From Methanobacteriota archaeon (GTDB taxonomy: Archaea; Thermoplasmatota; Thermoplasmata; RBG-16-68-12; EA-27), in assembly GCA_016207545.1 (NCBI GenBank), contig JACQPO010000158.1:1-17553 (forward strand): a DNA stretch of 17,553 nt, given 5' to 3'. This document shows positions 1 through 7,145 of the stretch, in pieces (position 1 is the stretch's first letter; each line of letters starts with the position of its first letter). Position numbers and translations under genes: made by a program. The notes under the pieces are model-generated. The model was not told the DNA's origin, did not search any database, and was given only the letters and a program-made list of their open reading frames with translations.

Positions 1-426
1 CCCTAGCTGCTCCTCCATATCCTCGACGTGCAGCCGCATGTCCTCGACAATGGTCTTTCGGAGGTTTCGCGCGAAGAGTGGGAGAAGCAGCTTCACGATT
101 CCGTGGCCCTCGATCTTGTACTTCGTCAGGATGCTGCACCCGCCCGAGGGCAGATCCTCGAGGGCGTGGGTCGTCTCGTAACGCGCGCCCCGCGTACGGC
201 CGCGTATGTGCCACGCATTTGGCGGGTCGAGGTGGACGGTGACGTACAACGTGCGTCCCCGCCACTCATCTTCAAGTTCGATCAACCGCTCCGTGCGCGA
301 TAAGATCTTGCGCGCGGCCCCGCGGCCCCACCGACGCCCTCGATGGTCGTCCCCGGTGAAGTCCGTCATCCAAGCAAACGTCTCGTGGCGGGGGAGCCGC
401 GTTTCGTTGGTGAATTCGAACTCCAT
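1..426 (-). CDS. SRPBCC/START-like lipid- or ligand-binding protein, 3' end cut by window edge
   Basis: An open frame starts at ATG 426 and runs 142 codons to the left edge without a stop, so the protein is partial at its C terminus. It begins MEFEFTNETRLPRHETFAWM, then TDFTGDDH, RTERLIELEDEWRGRTLYVTVHLDPPNAWH, YETTHALEDLPSGGCSILTKYKIEG and a final amphipathic helix LFARNLRKTIVEDMRLHVED. The early 'xETFAWMTDF' helix, alternating beta strands and long C-terminal helix are the usual layout of SRPBCC (polyketide cyclase/START-like) proteins, which bind hydrophobic ligands in a central cavity. The ligand cannot be told. A CTTAAG box at 452-457 lies 28 bases before the ATG, so the gene probably has its own leaderless promoter although it follows the permease gene by only 41 bases. 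The fold call rests on pattern only. Confidence 0.6.
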   Translation of the reverse strand, partial: MEFEFTNETRLPRHETFAWMTDFTGDDHRGRRWGRGAARKILSRTERLIELEDEWRGRTLYVTVHLDPPNAWHIRGRTRGARYETTHALEDLPSGGCSILTKYKIEGHGIVKLLLPLFARNLRKTIVEDMRLHVEDMEEQLG

Positions 427-451
427 CGGAGTGCCGGAATTTCACAGCTGA

Positions 452-457
452 CTTAAG
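452..457 (-). promoter_or_regulatory. TATA-like box of the SRPBCC gene
   Basis: CTTAAG, centred about 28 bases upstream of ATG 426, in the 41-base gap after the permease stop. Spacing fits a leaderless archaeal transcript. Confidence 0.4.
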
Positions 458-467
458 ATGTTCGGTC

Positions 468-1799
468 TCAACCCGTCTCTGGCACGCGCGCGGGCGCCCC
501 CGCGCGGGACAACGCGTAGTGGACCGCAACGGCCGTCGCGAATGCGGGGAGGCTCGACCCAAGGGTCACGGACGGCCAGCCGAGGCCCGGGGCGACGAGG
601 AGGTAGAAGTACACGAGGGCGCCCGCGGCCCAGCCCACGAACGCCCGCGGCCGCAGGGTCGCCGCTCGCTCGTAGAACTCGCCAATGCTGTACGCGCCTC
701 GGCGGACGAGGAAGTCGCTCACGAGCACGCCAAGTAGGGGTACAAACGCGGCGCCGATGAGCAGGAGGAAGCCCTCGTACGCGAGCGCGGCCGCGCCCTC
801 GAGGCCGCCGAGCAACGTGAGCCAGCCGCCGACGAGGATGGCCACGACGGTCACGAGGACGACGAACGTCCGTTGGCGGATCTGCGGGAAGAAATTCTGC
901 AGGCTCACCGCGGTCGAGTACACGTTCGCAAATCCGTTGTCCGTCTCGTCGACGAGGATCAGGAACAGCGCGACCACGCCGAGGGTCAACGTGAGGATCG
1001 ACGAGATTACGTTCGTCGTGCCCAGGATAACGATCATCGCGGCCCCGAGGAGGAAGAACCACGTGTTCGCGAGCGCGTATCCCACGGTGGTCCCCGTGAA
1101 CGCTCCCGCAGGGCGTTGCGAGAACCGGTTGTAGTCTGAGATGAGCGGCCACCAGGAGATCGGCATCGCGATCACGAGGTCGACGCCGAGGAGGAGCGTG
1201 GCGGCACCACTTTGCAATCCGCCCCACGCGACCCCGCGCGTGAACACGAGGTACGTAATCCACGCGGACGACCCGATGACGAGCCATACTGCGAACTTCT
1301 CGAGCCACTGGCGGACGACCACGATGGGGCCGCCGAGGGCGAGGAGGGCGCAGAATCCGCCGAACGCGGCCACTAGCGCGTAGTTCGCGGGGGATCCTTG
1401 GGCTTGGCCGAGGAGGGACGCGGCGGCCTCCCCCATGACCATGATTTCGAACGAAGTCCAGCCGACGAGCTGGAGGACGTTGAGTGCGGTCGGCACGTAG
1501 GAACCGTGGCGCCCGAGCACGGCCCGGAGGGCGACCATGGAGGGCACGCCGAACCGGCTGCCGATTTCGCCCGCGGCCGCGAGCATGACGCTCCCGATGA
1601 TGGACCCCAGCGCGATGACAAGGGCAGCCTCTGCGAGGCTCAGCCCGAAGCCGATGTCCGTGCGGGTAAGGAGCGCGCCCGCCGCGAGGACGAGGAGACC
1701 GACGCCGAGGCTGAACCATAGGACGAAGAAGTCGAACCCGCGGAGGAGGCGCGCCGCCTGTGGGACGGGGTCGACGCCCCATTCCGGCGGGGCTCGCAC
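468..1799 (-). CDS. cytX: NCS1-family permease, CytX-like (putative hydroxymethylpyrimidine or nucleobase transporter)
   Basis: This is an integral membrane protein of about 443 residues with roughly 12 hydrophobic segments. Family marks are the N-terminal PPEWGVDPVP followed by FDFFVLWFSLGVGLLVLAAGALL, and the NCS1 signature WWPLISDYNRFS with Asp at about residue 222. NCS1 carriers import nucleobases and related compounds with cations. The PEWG-x-PVP start and 'SLGVGLLVL' helix point to the CytX subgroup, often linked to the thiamine precursor hydroxymethylpyrimidine; substrate is inferred. The frame is also open from GTG 1835, but a TATA-like box at 1848-1856 predicts transcription from about 1826, so GTG 1799 is preferred; TTG 1817 is the other option. 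It lies downstream of phosphoglycerate kinase in the same direction with a gap of about 80 bases. No TPP-riboswitch core was seen in that gap. Confidence 0.8.
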   Translation of the reverse strand: MRAPPEWGVDPVPQAARLLRGFDFFVLWFSLGVGLLVLAAGALLTRTDIGFGLSLAEAALVIALGSIIGSVMLAAAGEIGSRFGVPSMVALRAVLGRHGSYVPTALNVLQLVGWTSFEIMVMGEAAASLLGQAQGSPANYALVAAFGGFCALLALGGPIVVVRQWLEKFAVWLVIGSSAWITYLVFTRGVAWGGLQSGAATLLLGVDLVIAMPISWWPLISDYNRFSQRPAGAFTGTTVGYALANTWFFLLGAAMIVILGTTNVISSILTLTLGVVALFLILVDETDNGFANVYSTAVSLQNFFPQIRQRTFVVLVTVVAILVGGWLTLLGGLEGAAALAYEGFLLLIGAAFVPLLGVLVSDFLVRRGAYSIGEFYERAATLRPRAFVGWAAGALVYFYLLVAPGLGWPSVTLGSSLPAFATAVAVHYALSRAGAPARVPETG

Positions 1800-1847
1800 C
1801 TTGGGAACGCGGACCAACGAACTTCCCCGCCGCACATCGCGCGGGCC

Positions 1848-1856
1848 CTAATATAC
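1848..1856 (-). promoter_or_regulatory. TATA box of the CytX-like permease
   Basis: Reads GTATATTAG on the minus strand, in the gap after the phosphoglycerate kinase stop. It predicts a transcription start near 1826, downstream of the most distal GTG (1835), which argues for the shorter permease start. Confidence 0.5.
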
Positions 1857-1878
1857 CGTCGCTCGACGCTCTCACGGA

Positions 1879-3120
1879 TTACGGATGGGCCCCGAACTTC
1901 GCCTTCGATCGGCGGAGCGCGTCGAGGAGCGGGAGCGGACGGCCCGCGAGGTAGTTCAGGAGCGCGCCGCCGCCCGTGCTCACGTGGCCGAACTTCCGCT
2001 CGATCCCGAGCGCCTCCGCGACCGCGACCGTGTGACCGCCGCCGATCACGGTGAACGCGCTCGCCTCCGCGACCGCGGTGAACAGCTCTCGCGTCCCCAC
2101 GGCGAACGGCTCCAGTTCGAAGACGCCCGCGGGCCCGTTCATGATGATCGTCCGCGCTTTCGCGACCTCCGTCCCGTAATGCGCGATCGTCTCGAGCCCG
2201 ATGTCCGCGATCGGGTGGTCCGCGGGCAACTCCCGCACCGGGACTTCCACGCGCTTGCCGTCGACGTTGAGCGCGACGTCCCCCGGGACCTCGATCCGCC
2301 GTCCGTACTTTCCGACGAGCGCCTTCGCGGCGGCGAGGTTCGCGTCGTACTCCTCGATCTCCTTCCGGAGCACCGCGAGCGTCGGCTCCCCGAGGGAGAC
2401 GCCCCCGGCGTGAAGGAACAGGAGCGCGACCCCGCCCGTCGTCAACACGGAATCCACGGTCCCGTGCTCGAGGAGGTGTTGCGCGACCGCGAGGGAATCG
2501 TCGGCCTTGATGCCGCCAAGGATTGCCATCGTGGGCCGCTCCTCCGCCCGGAGTGCGCGGTCCAACATTTCGACTTCGCGCTGCACGACCCGCCCGGCGA
2601 CGGTTGGGATCGCCTCGCAGAACCCGACGATCGTCGGCTGCGCGCGGTGCCCGGCCGCAAACGCGTCGAGGACGAAGTACTGCGCGAGGGGGGCCAGGCG
2701 GTGCACGATGTGGCTCTTCGCCATCTTCTCGACCGGCTTGTCCGCGTACGCCTCTTCCTCCGCGTAGAACCGCGTGTTCTCGAGGACGATGACCTCGCCC
2801 TCCTTCAGCGCGCCAATCGCGTCCTGCGCGGTCCGGCCGATGAGGCTGTCTACGTACCGCACGGGTCGTCCGAGGAGGGAGGCCATCCGCTCCGCGTGTG
2901 ATTCCAAGGGGACGCAGTCGTCCTTCCCCGGCCGGCCCTGGTGCGCGAGGATGGCGACCTTTGCGTCCCGGAGATCCCGGAGGGTCGCCAGGTGTTCGCG
3001 GATGCGCGCGTCGCTGAGAATCCGGCCCGTGCGCGGGTCGAGGGGCGAGTTGATGTCCACGCGGACGAGCACCGTTTTGCCCGCGACCTCGACGTCGTCG
3101 AGCGTGAGGAACTCGCCCAC
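1879..3120 (-). CDS. pgk: Phosphoglycerate kinase, archaeal type
   Basis: Cytosolic glycolytic and gluconeogenic enzyme that transfers phosphate between 1,3-bisphosphoglycerate and ADP. The 413-residue protein has the usual archaeal PGK order: VRVDINSP near residue 20 (3-phosphoglycerate binding), AHQGRPGKDD, VLENTRFY, FAAGHRAQPTIVG, ILGGIKADDS, the nucleotide-side MNGPAGVFELEPF, and the glycine-rich IGGGHTVAVAE and STGGGALLNYL near the end. Length is normal and the frame intact. The start is GTG 3120, with a CTTTTA box 26 bases upstream and no room for a leader, so the transcript is likely leaderless. Transcription diverges from the nuclease-like gene at 3184. Function is secure from the full motif set. 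Confidence 0.96.
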   Translation of the reverse strand: MGEFLTLDDVEVAGKTVLVRVDINSPLDPRTGRILSDARIREHLATLRDLRDAKVAILAHQGRPGKDDCVPLESHAERMASLLGRPVRYVDSLIGRTAQDAIGALKEGEVIVLENTRFYAEEEAYADKPVEKMAKSHIVHRLAPLAQYFVLDAFAAGHRAQPTIVGFCEAIPTVAGRVVQREVEMLDRALRAEERPTMAILGGIKADDSLAVAQHLLEHGTVDSVLTTGGVALLFLHAGGVSLGEPTLAVLRKEIEEYDANLAAAKALVGKYGRRIEVPGDVALNVDGKRVEVPVRELPADHPIADIGLETIAHYGTEVAKARTIIMNGPAGVFELEPFAVGTRELFTAVAEASAFTVIGGGHTVAVAEALGIERKFGHVSTGGGALLNYLAGRPLPLLDALRRSKAKFGAHP

Positions 3121-3141
3121 GGGCGCCGGATGGCCCTGCCC

Positions 3142-3157
3142 GTAAAAGGCTTTTGCA
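3142..3157. promoter_or_regulatory. pgk: Divergent promoter between pgk and the nuclease-like gene
   Basis: The near-palindrome AAAAGGCTTTT (3144-3154) puts a TATA-like box on each strand. Read leftward, CTTTTACG lies 26 bases before GTG 3120 of pgk. Read rightward, GCTTTTGC lies about 31 bases before ATG 3184. One short element could serve both divergent genes. Confidence 0.5.
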
Positions 3158-3183
3158 CTTTCGCGCCCCCGAGGTCATCCTTT

Positions 3184-3666
3184 ATGCGTCGAAGGCCATC
3201 GAGGGTCGTGCGCGAGGCGGACCTCGTGGAACCGCTCGTCCGGCACTTCGAGGAGCACGGGTTGCGCGCGGTCGCGGAGGTCCCGATTGCGGGCCGCCGC
3301 GCGGATCTCGTCGGCGTCGGCGAGGACATGCTCGTCGCGGTCGAACTCAAACTCGCGCGGTGGCGGCAGGCGCTCCGGCAGGCAGTCGCCTACCAGCTGT
3401 GGGCCCACGAGTCGTACGTCGCTCTCCCGTTCCCCCGCGCCCTCGCCGCCGTGCGGCACCGCCACGCGTTCGAGGCGGAGGGCGTCGGCCTTTTCGCGGT
3501 GCTCGACGGGGGCGTGCGCACGTTCCTTCGCGCCTCCGCGTCGCCCCGCCAGTTCCCCGCGCTCACGGACCTCGTGCGCCGCCAGCTTGCGCCACCCGTC
3601 CTCCCGCTCACCGTTTTCCCCGACGAAACCGCCTCAGAACGTTTTTATGGGGATGCCCTCATCTGA
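3184..3666 (+). CDS. PD-(D/E)XK nuclease-like small protein
   Basis: Encodes 160 residues from ATG 3184. The core reads VAEVPIAGRRADLVGV, then MLVAVELKLARW and RQAVAYQLWA, giving Asp41, Glu54-Leu-Lys56 and Gln66/Gln71. That is the D...ExK...Q(A) pattern of the PD-(D/E)XK nuclease fold, with Asp and Glu as metal ligands and Lys as catalytic base. The N-terminal helix (EADLVEPLVRHFEEHG) fits the first helix of the fold. The remainder (DGGVRTFLRASASPRQF...) is not recognised. The same frame is open further upstream across pgk, but ATG 3184 is the first start behind the divergent promoter. The gene overlaps the next one by 20 bases, so the two are likely made together. Nuclease activity is inferred; such folds also occur in non-restriction repair and defence proteins. 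Confidence 0.62.
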   Translation: MRRRPSRVVREADLVEPLVRHFEEHGLRAVAEVPIAGRRADLVGVGEDMLVAVELKLARWRQALRQAVAYQLWAHESYVALPFPRALAAVRHRHAFEAEGVGLFAVLDGGVRTFLRASASPRQFPALTDLVRRQLAPPVLPLTVFPDETASERFYGDALI

Positions 3667-5512
3667 CGGCCCGGGAACGGCCCTGCCTGCGGAACCGAGG
3701 CTGCCGGAAGGGAAACTCGTCCGCACGACGGCCAGCGGCACGGACGCCCTGAAACGTCTGCTCGTCGAGCTCAAGCGGTATTCCTTCTCCGGCTACGTGA
3801 AGTCGCTCCGGTCGGGTCCCAACGGGACGGCGACGGGATACGTCGTCCTCGAGGACGGGACCCCAGTCTTGGCCCTCCACCTCGCGGGACGCCGCCGGAG
3901 CGAGGGGAAGGTCGCGCTCAAGGCCGTGTGGGAAGATTCGTACGAGTCTGCGTGCACACTCGAAGTCCACGCCAAGGTGGACGTCGCCGCGATCCGCGCG
4001 GACCATCCCGACGCCGGGCTCGAGAGACCCGTCCGCGGACGGAAGGGGAACCGCGAGGGCAAGGCGGAGACGCCCCTGAAGGCGGCCGCGAAGCCGGAGG
4101 CGCCGAAGGCGGCGCCGCAGGGGGCCCAGACCCCACAGCCGGAGGTCGCGCCGCTCGACGACCGGAGCCGGGTCCTCCAGGAACGGGCCCGCCAGGTCTT
4201 CGAGATGATCGTGCGGCAGCGGTCCGGGGAGGACCGGCCGGAGGCCCCGACCCCGCGTGAAATCGAGGCCGCCCCCCTCGCGCGGGACCCGCGAACGAAC
4301 CTCGTGCGGGCGTACACGTTCGACGCCTTCGTCGTCGGGCCGAGCAACCGATTCGCGCACGCCGCGTGCGCCGCGGTCGCGAAGTCCCCCCACAGCGCGT
4401 ACAACCCGTTGTTCATCACCGCCGGGCCGGGCCTCGGGAAGACGCACCTCCTGAACGGGATCGGGAACGCGATCGCCAAGCGGGACGGGGCCGCGAAGGT
4501 CCGGTACGTGACCGCGGAGGGATTCGCGAACGAGTACCGGGAGGCCGCCGTGAGTGGCCGTCTGACGGAGTTCCGGGAGCGGTATCGCCGCCTCGACGTC
4601 CTCCTGTTCGACGACGCCCAGTTCCTGTCCGGCCGGGCGGACGTCCAAGAGGAGCTTCACCACACGTTCAACGAGCTGTTCACCTCGGGACGCCAGATCG
4701 TCCTTGCGAGCGACCGGCGGCCGAAGGAGTTCCCCGATCTGCAGGAGCGGCTCGTCTCCCGATTCGAGTCGGGCCTCGTCGCGGACCTCGCGCCGCCGGA
4801 ATACGAGACGCGCCTCGCGATCCTCCGTCGGAAGGCGCGGGACGCCGGGGTGGCCGTGGGCGACGAGGTGCTGTCGTTCATCGCCCGCCACGTGGAGAAC
4901 AACGTGCGGGAGCTTGGCGGCGCGCTGAACCGCGTGATCGCGTTCTCCACGCTCATGGACCAGCCCGTGAGCCTCGACCTGGCGCGGGAGGTGCTCAAGG
5001 AGCTCGCGGAGGTGGAGGGGTTGCGGGCCGGCGCGAAGGTGACGGAGGCGGCGCGGGAGTTGCGCCCCGGGCACGCGTACCTCGTCGAGGAGGACCGTCC
5101 CGAACAGATCTTCCAGCTCCTCCGGGTCGCGGGGAGCGGCGGGCGGAGCCTCCTCGTCACCCGCTCGAACCCACGGCGCGTGCGGGAGCGCCACAAGGTC
5201 CGGGCGGACCGGATCCTGTGGCTCACGGAGCGGGAGGGCGGGAGCGAGGACACGATCCCGCCGTCGCTCGAGCGGATCGTCTACGTGATCGAGGAGTTCA
5301 TGCACGCGGGCGGTGGCGGGGCGGTCGCGCTCGACGGCGTGGAGTACCTCGTGGGCAGCAACAGCTTCGACTCTGTGCTCAAGTTCCTCCGCCGGCTCGT
5401 CGACGACACGTCCGAGAGCCAGTTCGTCCTCCTCGTCTCGATCAGCCCGAAGACGATGAAGGACCAGGAAGTGAAGAACCTCGAGCGGGAAATGGACGTC
5501 CAGACGTTCTAG
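3647..5512 (+). CDS. DnaA-type AAA+ ATPase fused to an N-terminal sensor-like domain and C-terminal DUF835
   Basis: The protein has 621 residues from ATG 3647 (ATG 3653 also possible). Residues about 19-118 form a small domain (LPEGKLVRT, FSGYV, GYVVLEDGTPVLALH) resembling DUF2226/DUF4388-type archaeal input domains. Residues about 120-215 are a Lys/Ala/Pro-rich linker. Residues 223 to about 440 match the DnaA ATPase domain: YTFDAFVVGPSNRFAHAA, Walker A GPGLGKTH (260-267), Walker B LLFDDAQFL (319-327), sensor 1 LASDRRP (353-359), arginine-finger region ERLVSRFESGL (367-377) and sensor 2 NVRELGGALNR with Arg421. Residues 473-621 are DUF835 (GHAYLVEEDRPEQI, Walker-B-like VALDGVEYLV at 560-569, NSFDSVLKFLRRL). 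DnaA domain IV is absent, so this is not an ordinary replication initiator. The nuclease-like gene overlaps its start, and its stop shares CTAG with the convergent zinc-ribbon gene. The domain calls are strong; the cellular role is unknown. Confidence 0.85.
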   Translation: MGMPSSDGPGTALPAEPRLPEGKLVRTTASGTDALKRLLVELKRYSFSGYVKSLRSGPNGTATGYVVLEDGTPVLALHLAGRRRSEGKVALKAVWEDSYESACTLEVHAKVDVAAIRADHPDAGLERPVRGRKGNREGKAETPLKAAAKPEAPKAAPQGAQTPQPEVAPLDDRSRVLQERARQVFEMIVRQRSGEDRPEAPTPREIEAAPLARDPRTNLVRAYTFDAFVVGPSNRFAHAACAAVAKSPHSAYNPLFITAGPGLGKTHLLNGIGNAIAKRDGAAKVRYVTAEGFANEYREAAVSGRLTEFRERYRRLDVLLFDDAQFLSGRADVQEELHHTFNELFTSGRQIVLASDRRPKEFPDLQERLVSRFESGLVADLAPPEYETRLAILRRKARDAGVAVGDEVLSFIARHVENNVRELGGALNRVIAFSTLMDQPVSLDLAREVLKELAEVEGLRAGAKVTEAARELRPGHAYLVEEDRPEQIFQLLRVAGSGGRSLLVTRSNPRRVRERHKVRADRILWLTEREGGSEDTIPPSLERIVYVIEEFMHAGGGGAVALDGVEYLVGSNSFDSVLKFLRRLVDDTSESQFVLLVSISPKTMKDQEVKNLEREMDVQTF

Positions 5513-6948
5513 CGGACGCCGAGCTCTTCGTGGAACATCCGGACGAACCGGGCGGCGTCCGCGTATTCCTCTCGCTTGATGTGGATGGACGCCTGCTTCA
5601 GGATTCCCACGGGTTTCGTGAGGTCGCCTCCCTTGACCTTCATCTCAAGGAGCGCGTCGCGCGCCTTCTTCATCTCCTTCGCGAGCGCGTCGGGGAGCAG
5701 CCGGAGGATCGCTTGGCGGGCCTGCACCGCAAGCCCGGCGGCGTTCTCGAAGTCGTTCGCCCCGATGGCTTGGCGGCTGCGGGCAAGGAACGTCTCCGCC
5801 TCGGGGACCGCGAGTCCGAGTTTCTTCGCGTCCGCGAACAGGGCCTCCGCACGGGCGAGTCCCTCCCGCGCCTTCGCAGATCCGCCGGAACGGACCTCGA
5901 ACTCCTCTCGCGCCGCTCGCAGGCGTTCCGCGGCGACGGGGTAATTCCGTGCCTCGAGCGCCTCGATCGCCGCCGTGCACATCGTCTCGACCGCGCCCAG
6001 GTCGGCGCCCGTTGTCCGGGCCTGCTCCGCTTCCTCCAGGATCGACTGGACCCGCTGCCCGATCTGGGTCGTGAACTCCCTGTCGAGCCGCCACTTGGCG
6101 TCGCGGATGAGGGACACCGCGCGCTCCACGTCCCTCCGCTTCCCGTGTGCGATCGCGTCGCTGATGAGGTCCCGCTCCTCCTCGATCTCCACGCCGACCT
6201 TCTTCGCGACGAGCAAGAGGGGCTTCACCTCGTTCACGAGGCGCGGGAGTTCCTTGTAGAGGCTCGCCTTGTCGAGGGGCGGCGCGGCGGCCGGAGCGGC
6301 TCGGGACGCGAGCAGGGAGGTCAGCCGGTCGAGGGGGCTCATCGCGCCCTTCGCCCGGGCCGGCTCGCGGACCTCGGCTCTAGGCGCGGCCGCCGGCGGG
6401 GGCATCGCCGGAATCGCGCGCGCCGTCGGGGGCTCAGGCGGGGGCGCGGCCTCTTCCTCCGCGAAGCGGACGCCACAGTTCGGACAATTCGTCGCGGCGG
6501 CATTCACGGTCGCGCCACAGAGGGGACACTCGAACTGCCTGATGGCCTCCTCCGCGAAATGGACGCCGCAGCCGGGACACACGGACGCGCTGGCGGACAC
6601 GCGAGTCCCGCAGTTCGGGCACTCGAATTCGTCCGCGGCCGCCTTGGGGACTTCCTCGGAGACCTTCTCCGGGAGCTCCGCGAGGATGTCGTCCTCCGGC
6701 GGCTCGCCCTCCTTCGCGATCGTCTTGATGTCCTCGAAGAAGTCGGACGACACGTCCTTCCCGGAGAGGATCGCGTTCAGAATGTCGTCGATCGACTGGC
6801 CGCTGGCCGAGGGGCCTTGCGCCAGCTCTGGGATTTCCCCGCCAAGATCGAAGAGGGAGAGGTCCGTGTTGCACTCCGGGCACCGCTGCACCCCCGGCTC
6901 GAGGGGCGCGTCGCAGACAGGACAAAGCTTCGTCTCCCCGGCAACCAC
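5509..6948 (-). CDS. Three-zinc-ribbon protein with long helical repeat region
   Basis: The 479-residue protein starts at GTG 6948, with GGGGAG a few bases upstream as a possible ribosome site. Zinc ribbons: CPVC/CPEC (Cys9, 12, 23, 26), CPNC/CPGC (Cys110, 113, 124, 127) and CPLC/CPNC (Cys141, 144, 155, 158). The last two are 31 residues apart and nearly alike, so likely a tandem duplication. A Pro/Ala linker (about 165-225) leads to a region to residue 479 of helical units such as LFADAKKLGLAVPEAETFL and AEQARTTGADLGAVETMC, each ending in a helix like NDFENAAGLAVQA or NYPVAAERLRAA; this resembles the spaced helical-bundle repeats common in Thermoplasmata zinc-ribbon proteins. No transmembrane segment or catalytic motif was seen. 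It converges on the DnaA-core gene and diverges from the KaiC-like gene. A scaffold or adaptor role is inferred; the exact family is not recognised. Confidence 0.8.
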   Translation of the reverse strand: MVAGETKLCPVCDAPLEPGVQRCPECNTDLSLFDLGGEIPELAQGPSASGQSIDDILNAILSGKDVSSDFFEDIKTIAKEGEPPEDDILAELPEKVSEEVPKAAADEFECPNCGTRVSASASVCPGCGVHFAEEAIRQFECPLCGATVNAAATNCPNCGVRFAEEEAAPPPEPPTARAIPAMPPPAAAPRAEVREPARAKGAMSPLDRLTSLLASRAAPAAAPPLDKASLYKELPRLVNEVKPLLLVAKKVGVEIEEERDLISDAIAHGKRRDVERAVSLIRDAKWRLDREFTTQIGQRVQSILEEAEQARTTGADLGAVETMCTAAIEALEARNYPVAAERLRAAREEFEVRSGGSAKAREGLARAEALFADAKKLGLAVPEAETFLARSRQAIGANDFENAAGLAVQARQAILRLLPDALAKEMKKARDALLEMKVKGGDLTKPVGILKQASIHIKREEYADAARFVRMFHEELGVR

Positions 6949-7003
6949 GGGCGTCTCCCCTTTCGAGCGAATGGAATCGTTTTCGCGATGAGACGAGGGT
7001 TTG

Positions 7004-7039
7004 CTAAATACCTATCGTCCCGAAAATTCCACTCGATAG
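7004..7039. promoter_or_regulatory. TATA box of the zinc-ribbon gene with adjoining inverted repeat
   Basis: On the minus strand GGTATTTAG (7004-7012) predicts a start about 35 bases before GTG 6948. CTATCG (7012-7017) and CGATAG (7034-7039) form a 6-bp inverted repeat with a 16-base spacer touching the upstream edge of this box, a possible operator. The dyad is short and could be chance. Confidence 0.35.
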
Positions 7040-7086
7040 CGGCGGACGCTCCGGGCGGGGATACTTGGAGGACAGATAATGGGAGC

Positions 7087-7097
7087 GATAAAGTTAA
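7087..7097 (+). promoter_or_regulatory. Possible TATA-like box of the KaiC-like gene
   Basis: GATAAAGTTAA is the most AT-rich stretch before ATG 7146. It would give a leader of about 25-30 bases. No clear Shine-Dalgarno sequence precedes the ATG. Confidence 0.3.
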
Positions 7098-7145
7098 GGA
7101 GACCGCCATTTCCTTCGACATTCCCAGTGAACGGGAACGCCGTCC

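Noticed and set aside
442..1875. Long minus-strand frame of 477 codons over the permease
   Set aside because: Arg/Pro/Gly-rich shadow frame of GC-rich coding DNA; the permease frame has clear membrane helices and NCS1 motifs.
1800..1878. TPP riboswitch before the CytX-like gene
   Set aside because: CytX genes are often under TPP control, but the gap is short and the conserved CUGAGA and ACCUGA cores are absent.
1885..2901. Plus-strand 338-codon frame opposite pgk
   Set aside because: Antisense shadow rich in Arg/Asp/Glu with no family resemblance; pgk is certain here.
3641..3648. TTTTTAT as TATA box of the DnaA-core gene
   Set aside because: It would start transcription near 3670, after both usable ATG codons (3647, 3653), with no later start in frame.
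3659..5305. Minus-strand 548-codon frame opposite the DnaA-core gene
   Set aside because: Arg/Leu/Glu-rich antisense frame without motifs; the plus strand shows the full AAA+ signature set.
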